Assembly (NCBI RefSeq): GCF_024462815.1
Contig: NZ_JANGCG010000001.1
Span: forward strand, 186,001 to 250,000
DNA from: Gemmiger formicilis
GTDB taxonomy: Bacteria > Bacillota > Clostridia > Oscillospirales > Ruminococcaceae
Length of the DNA stretch: 64,000 nucleotides
Direction: 5' to 3'
The notes beneath the pieces are model-generated. The model saw only the letters and a list, made by a program, of their open reading frames with translations. It was not told the origin of the DNA and did no database searches. The translations under genes were made by a program, and so were the position numbers. Below, piece after piece: positions 25,639-33,729 of the stretch. Numbering within the stretch: the stretch's first letter is position 1; the number at the start of each line of letters is the position of its first letter.

Positions 25639-25881
25639 TCCTTTGTGGAATTATTTTGCCCCTTCATCCCCTTCATAAAAGGAGTTTTTTTACTAAAAAA
25701 ATGATTTTTTGTTCTCTTAACTCCATTCTACCATTTTGCGATACCTATAAATCGGACTTCTGGCGTTTTGGGCATTGGAATAATTACCAAAGATTTCATC
25801 TCAAAATGTCGTTGTTGCACAAAAACAGATTAAAAACACCGATTTTTGAATTTTTTTGTAAAAGAAACTCCTTTTGAATAT

Positions 25882-25911
25882 AAAAATAGCCGCCCTCGCA
25901 AGGAGAGCGGC
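25882..25911 (-). terminator. Terminator after the zeta-like kinase gene
   Basis: On the minus strand, GCCGCTCTCC and the GAGGGCGGC arm form a hairpin followed by TATTTTTAT, 13 nt beyond the stop. Confidence 0.8.
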
Positions 25912-25923
25912 CATCCTAAATGT

Positions 25924-26442
25924 TTACTTTACAGTGGCTAATAGTTTTGTTGTCCATTGTGGGTGATAATCACCAACAGACTCTATATGCCCATCAACCT
26001 TTCTCGCAATAAGAGCAAATCCATTATAGTTGTCGTAGAAATCGGCGCAATCACAGTAAGGAAGAACCACAGTTAAATCATCCATTCGGTGAGCATACTG
26101 GTTCTGTACCTCTTGGCAAACAGCATTTGCCCCACTGTTCTTTGCGCGATTCTTGATGCGAAGGAGATTTTCATCAACAGGGTCCAAGCCAACATAATAT
26201 AGACGAACCGTGTATCCAGCATCCTTGGCTCTACGGCACAGTTCCTTGGAAAACTCTCCGTGCAATGTAGCCTCATAACTAAAGCTGATTCCATCTTTCA
26301 AAGCAGTCTCAATGCGCTCTGAGGCTGCTTTTTCCTTTTCGTCGACAACCAATCCCAAATCCGTTCGCACGGCTCTGAGAACTCCGAGCAGGCTGGATTT
26401 TCCTACGCCGTCAATGCCGCCAATAATCGTGCAAATCTTCAT
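25924..26442 (-). CDS. Zeta-toxin-like P-loop kinase
   Basis: 172 residues beginning MKICTIIGG with Walker A GIDGVGKS at 9-16. The layout, a P-loop followed by DEKEKAASERIETALKDGISFSYEAT and YYVGLDPVDENLLRIKNR, matches small zeta-toxin/AAA_33 proteins. Toxins of this type phosphorylate UDP-GlcNAc and block wall synthesis, while other relatives are metabolite kinases. No epsilon-type antitoxin is recognisable; the gene upstream on the same strand (21 nt away) is an unknown 419-residue protein. Role as toxin is therefore a guess. The ribosome site is weak (GGGTG). Confidence 0.7.
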   Translation of the reverse strand: MKICTIIGGIDGVGKSSLLGVLRAVRTDLGLVVDEKEKAASERIETALKDGISFSYEATLHGEFSKELCRRAKDAGYTVRLYYVGLDPVDENLLRIKNRAKNSGANAVCQEVQNQYAHRMDDLTVVLPYCDCADFYDNYNGFALIARKVDGHIESVGDYHPQWTTKLLATVK

Positions 26443-26463
26443 GTTCTGACACCCAATTTTAGT

Positions 26464-27723
26464 TTATGGCGCACCTTTATTTCCTAGCTGATTCATTAAC
26501 ATCTTTACGATTTCCTCGGCCTGTTGTTTCTTAACTTCTTCAATTCGTTTTCGATAATATTTGGCATTTGGACCACGATGCACATCGCAGTACATTCTTG
26601 TGACATGATTGCTAAGTTGGAAATATCGGTTGCAAAGCAAACATTTACGGTAACGGACATTATTGGTCTGTTCGTTGACAATGGCTGCATAGAGCATCGC
26701 ATCAAGAGTCGGTGACATCAGGCGTTTCTTTTTGCCTCTGCTGTCGTAATTATAGGTGATGTCCTTCATGTGCAGATTTATATAATCATCTAAGGCGAGT
26801 TTCATATATTTGCTTGGGTATGAAGTGATATTTAAAAGCATTTCATCCGCTGTTTCCCAGCGAGGTCCGGCATTGGCAGATTCATAGGTGGAAATCACCT
26901 CTCTCCAAGCGCCGGGATATGTATAGATTTTGTGGTTTCCATCAACCCCTTTACGTCGGTAATACTTTAGACCATTAAGAATATCTTTTGCGAATTTTAC
27001 CAACGCATTGGCTGCGTAATGTTGTCCTAAGAAATTATCGTACCACGGGATATGTACCGATATGTTATCGCCTTGTTGCTTTCTTTTCTCAGATTTGTAT
27101 GCACGGCTCGAAAACTCCGCCGTCTTTACAACTTCATCAGGTACATTGGCTTCTACATCGGCCCAAATGCAAGACAATACATAACCCGCAGCCAGATAAT
27201 TGCTTTGCCGGGAGAAATGCCCACAGAGCATAGAGATGGCTTCATCCTTATATCCGTAATATTCGGCAATACCAAGTGGCATATCCGGACAGAGGTTCCG
27301 CAAACGCCACACGTGCTGCTCTTTGGTTTCTTCTGGAACAAATAGTTCCCGGAACTCATGCAGCGCAGGTATCGCGTTGGATAATACAAGCGGATAAAGT
27401 TTTTCCTGCTCATCATCCCCCTCATCCCTCAATAGCGAATAGGCCCGCGTGACTGCTCGTGCATCTGCCGTTGATTTCGTCATTTCTGCCAATGCGTCAT
27501 CTGAAATCGTTCCGTCATAGGGAGATGTATAGCCATCAGGAGGAACGTGATTTTCCTCCAGCCATTGGCGCACGTTATCTTCCGTGATTCCATGTTCGCG
27601 TAAATCCACCAGTGCATCGTTGCTGATGGCAGTATATTGCGTTCTGCCTCGGTCCTGCTTTAATTGCGAATCGTCCGCCTTGTACCATCGCAGGACCATG
27701 TCCGTTGAATAGTAAAGTCCCAT
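26464..27723 (-). CDS. Unknown protein with C-terminal zinc-finger motif
   Basis: 419 residues that I do not recognise. It is soluble, with no signal or membrane helix. Near the C-terminus KCLLCNRYF (CxxC, about residue 355) and RMYCDVHRGP (CxxH, about 373) form a probable zinc finger, followed by AKYYRKRIEEVKKQQAEEIV, a basic helix. This arrangement recalls CGNR-type fingers at the end of putative nucleic-acid-binding proteins, so DNA or RNA binding is a reasonable guess. It heads a two-gene minus-strand unit with the zeta-like kinase; ATG at 27723 follows AGAGGA. It could be cargo or the kinase's partner. Confidence 0.65.
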   Translation of the reverse strand: MGLYYSTDMVLRWYKADDSQLKQDRGRTQYTAISNDALVDLREHGITEDNVRQWLEENHVPPDGYTSPYDGTISDDALAEMTKSTADARAVTRAYSLLRDEGDDEQEKLYPLVLSNAIPALHEFRELFVPEETKEQHVWRLRNLCPDMPLGIAEYYGYKDEAISMLCGHFSRQSNYLAAGYVLSCIWADVEANVPDEVVKTAEFSSRAYKSEKRKQQGDNISVHIPWYDNFLGQHYAANALVKFAKDILNGLKYYRRKGVDGNHKIYTYPGAWREVISTYESANAGPRWETADEMLLNITSYPSKYMKLALDDYINLHMKDITYNYDSRGKKKRLMSPTLDAMLYAAIVNEQTNNVRYRKCLLCNRYFQLSNHVTRMYCDVHRGPNAKYYRKRIEEVKKQQAEEIVKMLMNQLGNKGAP

Positions 27724-27946
27724 AATTACGTCCTCTCAGCATTTTTTACAGCCTCATAATAACAGTATATTTGCTGTCAGACACATCTGCAATAGGTTCA
27801 AAAGGCAAATTGAGCGGAAAATTTTCAAAAAAAGTAAATGTTATCCCTATGTTATCACTTTTTGTAGGAACAATTACACGCTACAATGTAAACAGAATCA
27901 ACCAGATTCATTATCCAAATGCCATCTATGAAAGGGGAAAAATAAA

Positions 27947-28189
27947 ATGACCGATTTTCTTAACACCTATAAAACACAACCCGCCGAGCTTTCGGTTAAC
28001 GAGGTTGCCAAAATCCTGCGTTGCTCAAATCAAATGGTTTTCAAGCTCTGCCTTCAGTATAAGGACCTATCATACTACAAGGTTGGAAATCGCTATTGGA
28101 TACCCAAAAAGAGCGTACGGGATTACATTCTTCGGAACCGTGGCGGGCGCAAAGAAAAGGAGCATGACAATAAATGCGATTCAAAGTAA
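27947..28189 (+). CDS. Excisionase-like DNA-binding protein
   Basis: 80 residues with an excisionase-family (MerR-like) winged helix: ELSVNEVAKILRCSNQMVFKLCLQ, then YYKVGNRYWIPKKSVRDYIL. The basic tail GGRKEKEHDNK follows. Such proteins bend DNA at attachment sites and direct recombinases to excise. It overlaps the first recombinase by 16 nt and starts the five-gene mobility operon; ribosome site GAAAGGGG. The 223 bp before it, shared with the divergent gene, contain an inverted pair TTGTAG/CTACAA (27862-27896) that may be an operator. Confidence 0.85.
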   Translation: MTDFLNTYKTQPAELSVNEVAKILRCSNQMVFKLCLQYKDLSYYKVGNRYWIPKKSVRDYILRNRGGRKEKEHDNKCDSK

Positions 28190-29355
28190 AGAAATTTTTA
28201 TACCCCTGTGGGGCAAATGATGAACGGAAAGAAATGAACCTTATTATTGACGAGCATTTTGCTGATGCAGAAATAAATCGTCATCTTGTTTTAGCACAAA
28301 TGGACAAAGGAAAACCTATATCTACTCCGATTTACTATTTGTGCATCTATTTAAATTATCTTGACGAACATGGTCTTGAAGCGGTGGATGTCAAAATGTC
28401 AGACATTCAGGATTTCTTGCAGGAAATTTATATTGATGGACTTCCGTATGCAGGAAAAGGAAAACCTTGCAGCTACGCGGTGATTCAAGACTATATTGAA
28501 GCTTTGTCAAAACTGTATGATAATCTTACCCTTAGAGGGTACAAAATGGATGAAAGCCTTTATACTCGTTCACAGATGATGATACTTGCACCAACGAAAA
28601 CACACAAAAAGGCTCACATTTTAGGAAGAAACGAACATCTTACGATGGTTCATTATCTCACCTATATGTTCAGCCCCAATCAAAATGATGTACCAAAATC
28701 CGCCTATGTAAAATGGTATAGCGCAGAGCAAATCAATGCTATCGCAGACGCACTTCCATTAGTCTACCGTTGCATATTTCTCGACACTGTCTACGTAGGG
28801 CATCGTGTTGGCGGAGCATTATCGCTTACGCTGGACTCTGTTGACCTTTACAACGGCACAGTAACACCCACAAAAAGCAAAACAGGAAAAATCCACACAT
28901 CTTATATTCCTGCACCGCTGATTGAAGATATGAGACAGTATCTAATTGAAGTTCGTAGAAATATTGCAACGGACAGTAATGCTTTTTTCATTGGAAGAAA
29001 TGGAAAATCTGTAACATACCAAGCATATCGTATGGCGCTCGAATCTGCAAGAATAGCGGTAAATAAAAAATATGGTTGGAACATTGAAGCGCTTCATACC
29101 CATGCAGGTCGGAGTACCTTTGCAGCAGCACTTCGGACGTATCAACTTGATTGCAGACGAAACGGAGTTCCAACATTCAGTGATGTTGATTTTTGCAACT
29201 TAATGGACTGGAAATCGCTCGATTCCTTAAAGCACTACGACCTTATCAATCGCATACACGAAATATCTCCGCTGATAAAAGAGCTCTATTCTAATTTTGA
29301 TTCAGTCGTTGAGGAAAATGGAAGCCTTATTAACGCAGATATGGAGCGTGTATGA
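28174..29355 (+). CDS. Tyrosine recombinase A (TnpA-like)
   Basis: 393 residues. The catalytic C-terminal half shows Arg in VGHRVGGALSL, Lys in KSKTGKIHTS, the box II LHTHAGRSTF and the nucleophile Tyr in SLKHYDLI near the end; the N-terminal part is the core-binding domain. It is the first of three recombinases joined by 4-nt ATGA overlaps, the arrangement of transposons that use several recombinases together (Tn554 TnpA/TnpB, RIT trios). Start ATG at 28174 lies inside the excisionase end, following AAAGGAGC. Confidence 0.87.
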   Translation: MRFKVKKFLYPCGANDERKEMNLIIDEHFADAEINRHLVLAQMDKGKPISTPIYYLCIYLNYLDEHGLEAVDVKMSDIQDFLQEIYIDGLPYAGKGKPCSYAVIQDYIEALSKLYDNLTLRGYKMDESLYTRSQMMILAPTKTHKKAHILGRNEHLTMVHYLTYMFSPNQNDVPKSAYVKWYSAEQINAIADALPLVYRCIFLDTVYVGHRVGGALSLTLDSVDLYNGTVTPTKSKTGKIHTSYIPAPLIEDMRQYLIEVRRNIATDSNAFFIGRNGKSVTYQAYRMALESARIAVNKKYGWNIEALHTHAGRSTFAAALRTYQLDCRRNGVPTFSDVDFCNLMDWKSLDSLKHYDLINRIHEISPLIKELYSNFDSVVEENGSLINADMERV

Positions 29356-31475
29356 GCAGAGCGATAAAAATCATTGATACCAGTGGATTCTATTGGACGG
29401 TTTCTATTGACGGGAAAGTTATCCAACTTGGAAAGCGTTTATGCCGAGTTGATTTTGGAAATGCTGATAATTTGAATTCTGTGCTTAAGGACATTGAGGA
29501 TATTTTCATCTGGCGACATACGTTTAGCGATGTTCAATCAAGAACCAACACCTTTAATTTACTTATACTTCTTGATTCCATATATTACGAAAGTACGCTA
29601 GAATTGTTTCAGTACCATTGTGCAGAAATAATGAAGCAGTGCGATACGCCGTTTGCAGAAACATTCACGAAAGTGTTTGGCTCCTGCCCTGAGAAGAAAT
29701 ATCGTCGTCTTTCTATTGTATCTGAAATATCAAAAATCTATAAGGATATCCATTTTCAGTTCTACGGCCCGCAAAAGTTAAAGCGGTCTAAGTACGCATC
29801 AAATAGCCAATTTTGCGTAAAATATTTCTCAGCTACATGGAACGTAATTTCTTACAAAATAAATGATGAACCCTTGGATATTTGTCTTAGTGGTAAAACT
29901 CATTTGGCCGAAGCCACGAATGTATTATCTGTAATTGAAAACTTACAGGAGGCATTAGCATCGGAAGACAAAACTACCATTATTTCTATATTCGAAGAAG
30001 TCGGTTATCTTAATGCGCTCGACATCATTCGAATTTGCTATCCTGAACTTGCTGTACGCTTTTTCACAAAAATTGCTGAAAGAATGGTTCGCACACGTCA
30101 ACGAGTGCATCCGTTTTTGCTTCTTAAAAATTATATAAAAACCGTTCCATATCAAGGAAGTGCAAGGCGCTTTTTCTATACATTATTGGAGCATCTCGAA
30201 GACCAAGTTCCTTATTATGATGAGCAGTTGATAGCAGGCAATGAACAAGAGCTACTTTCAGACAAGGGCACATATACTCTTTATTTTCGAAATGCAAATG
30301 CTATTTATTCCACAGAACTCGTCTTTCTCGGAGACTTCCAACTGCGAAAAGAGTGTAAAGAATTTTGTTTAAGCTATGCTAAATTCGGAAATAAAAATTT
30401 AAATATAGAAAAAGCATCCCATGTCAGTGGAATTTTTCGGCAACTTTTTTCGATTATGTTCAATGACTTAGATATTTATATTGAATCCATCGTATCCTTG
30501 ACCTCCTCCGATGTAAAAATTCTACTTTCATATCTGATTCAGTCCTCTGAATTTGCTTACACAACAATAAAGAAGCGGATTCTCCTTCTCGGAAAATTTT
30601 ATGCATATATCACAGGCATGGAACCAACAAACCCTGCATCTGCTTTTTATAAACTAAAGCTCCCCATAGGGGAGTCCATTCACACCACGCCAATTTCAAA
30701 AGATGCTAAGGAATGTATTATCCGAGAAATTTCTACTGCACCTCCGGTTTATTCCGTTGGAATCAAAATCGCTTTTGCAACCGGGATGAGAGATGGAACA
30801 TTTGATACGTTAACAACGGATTCGTTGGTCTACACGCAAGGGCATTATGTCATACGCTATTTTTTGAAAAAGACCTACAAATACCGCATTGCGAATGGCT
30901 TACCCGTTTATAATGAATGCCAGATTCCGAATGAGCTTGCAATGGAAATCAAGGAATTTATCAATCAAACAAAGGACCTGCGTTCTCAACTTGATAAGCC
31001 ATATCTTCTTGTTTATCAAGACCTGCATAGAAGAGCAGGAACACATCTGCTGCCAAGAGTTCTTAACGGTAAATGTCTACAATACTTTATCTGTAACATT
31101 CTTTCAAAAGCAAATATTCGGGATGCAGACGGTGTCATTGATAGAGAGTCCCTTAGAAGTATCCGTGCCGAAGTAGGCAGAGCACTCTTTGCAAGCGGAA
31201 AGAATGCTGATGAGGTATCTTCCTTTTTAGGTAACTCCCCGGTGGTTGCGAGTCAGTCTTACAACAAGTGTTATCCTACGGATGAGGCACGCAAGTACAA
31301 TTCATTTTATAAGGAAACCTTGGAGAAATCCGCGTTTTCTTCAAACAATATAGAACCAAAAAAACAAAATCGAACGGTAATGTTTGGGACTTGTTCTTCC
31401 AGTAAAGTCTGTAATGGAAAAGACTGTCGAACCTGTCCCGAACGAATTGTTCGAAAAGGAGGTGCAACTACATGA
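29352..31475 (+). CDS. Tyrosine recombinase B (TnpB-like, large)
   Basis: 707 residues, close to the size of Tn554 TnpB. The first 400 residues are family-specific. The recombinase domain follows with Arg in FATGMRDGTFDTL, Lys in LKKTYKYRI, a diverged box II (ESLRSIRAEVGRALF, in which the usual His of HxLRH is not obvious) and a Tyr in ASQSYNKCYP. The C-terminus carries a Cys cluster (CSSSKVCNGKDCRTC) likely to bind metal. The 4-nt overlap with both neighbours implies coupled translation. The altered box II suggests it may be a structural or weaker catalytic partner. Confidence 0.85.
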   Translation: MSRAIKIIDTSGFYWTVSIDGKVIQLGKRLCRVDFGNADNLNSVLKDIEDIFIWRHTFSDVQSRTNTFNLLILLDSIYYESTLELFQYHCAEIMKQCDTPFAETFTKVFGSCPEKKYRRLSIVSEISKIYKDIHFQFYGPQKLKRSKYASNSQFCVKYFSATWNVISYKINDEPLDICLSGKTHLAEATNVLSVIENLQEALASEDKTTIISIFEEVGYLNALDIIRICYPELAVRFFTKIAERMVRTRQRVHPFLLLKNYIKTVPYQGSARRFFYTLLEHLEDQVPYYDEQLIAGNEQELLSDKGTYTLYFRNANAIYSTELVFLGDFQLRKECKEFCLSYAKFGNKNLNIEKASHVSGIFRQLFSIMFNDLDIYIESIVSLTSSDVKILLSYLIQSSEFAYTTIKKRILLLGKFYAYITGMEPTNPASAFYKLKLPIGESIHTTPISKDAKECIIREISTAPPVYSVGIKIAFATGMRDGTFDTLTTDSLVYTQGHYVIRYFLKKTYKYRIANGLPVYNECQIPNELAMEIKEFINQTKDLRSQLDKPYLLVYQDLHRRAGTHLLPRVLNGKCLQYFICNILSKANIRDADGVIDRESLRSIRAEVGRALFASGKNADEVSSFLGNSPVVASQSYNKCYPTDEARKYNSFYKETLEKSAFSSNNIEPKKQNRTVMFGTCSSSKVCNGKDCRTCPERIVRKGGATT

Positions 31476-32977
31476 GTTCTGCGGCTTTGAAAGAAATCAA
31501 GCCCATTAAAATTCCAGATGAGATTCCATACGAAGAAAAACAATCCTGCAAAAAGTTACTTGCTCTATATACAAGCGATACTTTTGATAATAATAGTTGG
31601 GATGTTGTCTTGGCTTCTTCCGGAAAAAAGGGGACACTACATTTTCCAAATTTGAATCAATATCCATTGCTAGAAATTGAAATTTTGAAGGCTACGATTC
31701 TTAGTATGCTTTCTGCTGGCGCAACACTGTCGACCTGTTCAAGCAGAATTCATGATTCCTGCTTTGTGTTCGATTACTTTGAGAATAAAGGACTTTCGAT
31801 TGCACAGCTTAACCAAGAACTCTTTTATAACTTTTATAATTATCTCGGTATAATAAAACTTGAAAACTGGCATCGCAATCGATATCTCCAAACATTACAG
31901 GCGCTTGCTGAAACAGGCGAACGACTTGGAGTGCTGAACATACTATCAATCGTTCCTGTTGGCAGACGCTTTAAAAATTCAGCAAGTCCGAAACGGGCTC
32001 CAGAAGTTCAAGTCATTGCTCAAGTGGACAGCCTATTCTTCAACCTAAGTAATGATATTCCGCTAGGATATCGAGTAATGTACTTTACACTTCGTTTGCG
32101 AACCCATCGGATTTCCGAGGTTATTGCAATGTCGCTAGATTGCATCTCATATCCAGAAGAAAATGTATTTGCTATTTCCGTTCCAACAGCTAAAGAAACA
32201 GCATATCATGTGCCCGTATTCCATCAATATAGTTTTCTTGCAGATGGCGTATGTGAAAGCATTTACTATAAGCTACTAATACAACAACACGACTACGCAT
32301 TGTCAATGCAGGGACAATTAAAACCTCAATATCAAGGATACTTATTTGTACATCCGAAATTGCAACGTATTATTACCACTAATGACTTTAATAGCTATCT
32401 TGTCAAACTCTGTGCTGATAATAATGTTGTTGATTCAGATGGAAATGCAGCAAAAATCACCTCACATGACCTACGCCACATAAATGTGTGTGAACGCTTA
32501 CAAGGAAACGTGATTTCCGCAACAGAAACAATGGTAGAATGCAATCACTCTTCAATGGACCAAACTTTGGGGTATGGTTATCCATCGAAGAAAGATGAAG
32601 CCAAACATCTTGCCAAAATCACAAAACAAATACCCTTGTTCGGAGAGCAGAAAGAAGTACAATGTCTGCAAGTTCCATCATTCAAATATGACCGCCTTCT
32701 GGATGAACCTACGACCCGTATGATACCCGGTTACGGTATCTGTTGCAATCAAACCTGTAAACCACAATTTGAAAAATGCCTTGCTTGTGAGTCGTTCTTG
32801 CCTGACCCTGCGTATCGAGACTACTTTTCTGCTGCAATTGATTTGCTATTGAAACGTAATCAGCGAATCGTCCAAAAGCATGGCGACAATACTATTGTCC
32901 AGCATAATGAAGAACTAATCCGTCTATACCAAGTATGTATTAAAACTATTGATAGTGAAAGCATACATAGAAGTTGA
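31472..32977 (+). CDS. Tyrosine recombinase C
   Basis: 501 residues with an intact catalytic set: Arg in RTHRISEV, box II SHDLRHINV, CNHSS in place of the usual GH, and Tyr in GYGYPSKK. After the catalytic domain a Cys-rich segment (GICCNQTCKPQFEKCLACE) resembles that of recombinase B. A third recombinase of this size is not part of classical Tn554, so this gene sets the element apart. ATGA overlap with gene B; the TnpC-like gene follows 7 nt after its stop. Confidence 0.87.
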   Translation: MSSAALKEIKPIKIPDEIPYEEKQSCKKLLALYTSDTFDNNSWDVVLASSGKKGTLHFPNLNQYPLLEIEILKATILSMLSAGATLSTCSSRIHDSCFVFDYFENKGLSIAQLNQELFYNFYNYLGIIKLENWHRNRYLQTLQALAETGERLGVLNILSIVPVGRRFKNSASPKRAPEVQVIAQVDSLFFNLSNDIPLGYRVMYFTLRLRTHRISEVIAMSLDCISYPEENVFAISVPTAKETAYHVPVFHQYSFLADGVCESIYYKLLIQQHDYALSMQGQLKPQYQGYLFVHPKLQRIITTNDFNSYLVKLCADNNVVDSDGNAAKITSHDLRHINVCERLQGNVISATETMVECNHSSMDQTLGYGYPSKKDEAKHLAKITKQIPLFGEQKEVQCLQVPSFKYDRLLDEPTTRMIPGYGICCNQTCKPQFEKCLACESFLPDPAYRDYFSAAIDLLLKRNQRIVQKHGDNTIVQHNEELIRLYQVCIKTIDSESIHRS

Positions 32978-32984
32978 GGTTAAC

Positions 32985-33410
32985 ATGAAAACACAAAATG
33001 AAGGTATTCGCACATACCAAGAGAGCAAGCGACAGGAAAAATTATCGAAAATCGATGAGGCATATCAATACCTAAAGGAATCACACCTGTCAATCACAAA
33101 GAAAGCATTAAGCGACGCAAGCGGTATCCCACTAAGAACAATCCATCAGCCTTATGTACAGCAACATCTGTTACAATATCCTGAGTTCAATCCTGACTCT
33201 GTGTCATGTGATTCTACTGGTACTATTACAGCGTTAGAAAATGAAGTAAAACGTCTGAAGTGTTTGCTCTCGAAATCAAGAAATGATAACAACCGATTGA
33301 AAGCAGAGAACCTTTCATTGAAAGAAGAGTGTCGGAAGCTGAACTATGAATACGCATGCGTCTTGGGTGATAACCAAAAGCTGCGTGAGAATAAACTGAT
33401 TCGACTGTAA
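32985..33410 (+). CDS. TnpC-like (DUF6262-type) coiled-coil protein
   Basis: 141 residues. The N-terminal half (RQEKLSKIDEAYQYLKESHLSITKKALSDASGIPLRTIH) looks like a small helix-turn-helix; the C-terminal half is a coiled coil (ITALENEVKRLKCLLSKSRNDNNRLKAENLSLKEECRKL). This is the pattern of the TnpC accessory protein encoded after the recombinases in Tn554-type transposons, where it affects frequency and orientation of insertion. ATG at 32985 (site TTGAGG) is preferred over an in-frame ATG at 32949 that overlaps recombinase C. Last gene of the operon. Confidence 0.72.
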   Translation: MKTQNEGIRTYQESKRQEKLSKIDEAYQYLKESHLSITKKALSDASGIPLRTIHQPYVQQHLLQYPEFNPDSVSCDSTGTITALENEVKRLKCLLSKSRNDNNRLKAENLSLKEECRKLNYEYACVLGDNQKLRENKLIRL

Positions 33411-33412
33411 AG

Positions 33413-33445
33413 AATAGCCCCTATGGCTCAACCATAGGGGCTATT
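33413..33445 (+). terminator. Terminator of the recombinase operon
   Basis: AATAGCCCCTATGG and CCATAGGGGCTATT pair perfectly around CTCAA, two bases after the stop codon. The T-tract is poor but the stem is strong on both strands. Confidence 0.75.
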
Positions 33446-33454
33446 ATAAACAAA

Positions 33455-33486
33455 AGCGCTCCTTGCATATTTATACAAGGAGCGCT
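33455..33486. repeat. Perfect 11-bp hairpin near the right end
   Basis: AGCGCTCCTTG and CAAGGAGCGCT around a ten-base AT loop. It lies just inside the right-end repeat and could be a second terminator or part of the recombination site. Confidence 0.5.
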
Positions 33487-33489
33487 CTG

Positions 33490-33606
33490 GATTGCGTGAA
33501 AAACTCTTATGGAATGTGTGCAACATAGAGCCTTATACATGAACAGCGTCACAATAAGGTTTGTTCTATATTGCACTGTACATTGCATCTTTATTTTTCA
33601 CAATCG
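33490..33606 (+). repeat. Right-end repeat cluster
   Basis: GAAAAACTCTT at 33498-33508 is the inverse of the left-end repeat, and the similarity extends outward (GATTGCGTG here, CACAATC there). CAATAAGG (33552-33559), TTCTAT (33564-33569) and TTCACAATCG (33597-33606) repeat left-end motifs in direct orientation. The last lies 5 bp from the tRNA gene. Confidence 0.45.
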
Positions 33607-33611
33607 TTTGG

Positions 33612-33684
33612 AGCTAGTAATAGGACTCGAACCTACAACCTGCTGATTACAAATCAGCTGCACTGCCAATTGTGCTATACTAGC
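33612..33684 (-). tRNA. tRNA-Thr (anticodon UGU)
   Basis: Reading the minus strand gives a 73-nt cloverleaf: acceptor GCTAGTA/TACTAGC, D-stem GCAC/GTGC, anticodon stem GCTGA/TCAGC with loop TTTGTAA (anticodon TGT), and T-stem GTAGG/CCTAT with loop TTCGAGT. No CCA is encoded. Its 3' end faces the mobile element, whose right end lies within about 5-100 bp. Confidence 0.95.
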
Positions 33685-33696
33685 GGGTACTTTTAT

Positions 33697-33726
33697 ATAA
33701 TACCACAATCGGCAGTAATTTGTCAA
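33697..33726 (-). promoter_or_regulatory. Promoter of tRNA-Thr
   Basis: On the minus strand, TTGACA (plus 33721-33726) and TATTAT (plus 33697-33702) with an 18-nt spacer and extended -10 TGG. It lies between asnA and the tRNA. Confidence 0.75.
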
Positions 33727-33729
33727 GTA

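Larger units (their letters stand above)
25504..25923. other. Non-coding region upstream of the restriction-like operon
   Basis: 420 bases, no gene. The part nearest the operon is GC-rich and holds two abutting palindromes and a promoter; about 25640-25880 is very AT-rich with nothing recognisable; a minus-strand terminator lies at 25882-25911. Confidence 0.6.
18067..33611. mobile_element. Integrated element with three tyrosine recombinases and defence-like cargo
   Basis: The interval between rsmA and tRNA-Thr differs from both flanks: lower GC by eye, different codon choice and no core genes. The plus-strand mobility block (excisionase, three overlapping tyrosine recombinases, TnpC-like protein) is at the right end. 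Cargo (two methyltransferase-type proteins, a GIY-YIG/helicase protein, an AAA ATPase, a zeta-like kinase and an unknown protein) is on the minus strand to the left. Short repeats are shared by the two ends (see repeats). No conjugation or phage structural genes are seen, so this looks like a transposon of the Tn554/RIT type rather than an ICE or prophage. The exact ends are uncertain by about 100 bp on each side. Confidence 0.75.

Noticed and set aside
33413..33486. The two hairpins after the recombinase operon as a CRISPR or repeat array
   Set aside because: The two stems are unrelated in sequence and not repeated; no CRISPR-like spacing occurs anywhere in the window.
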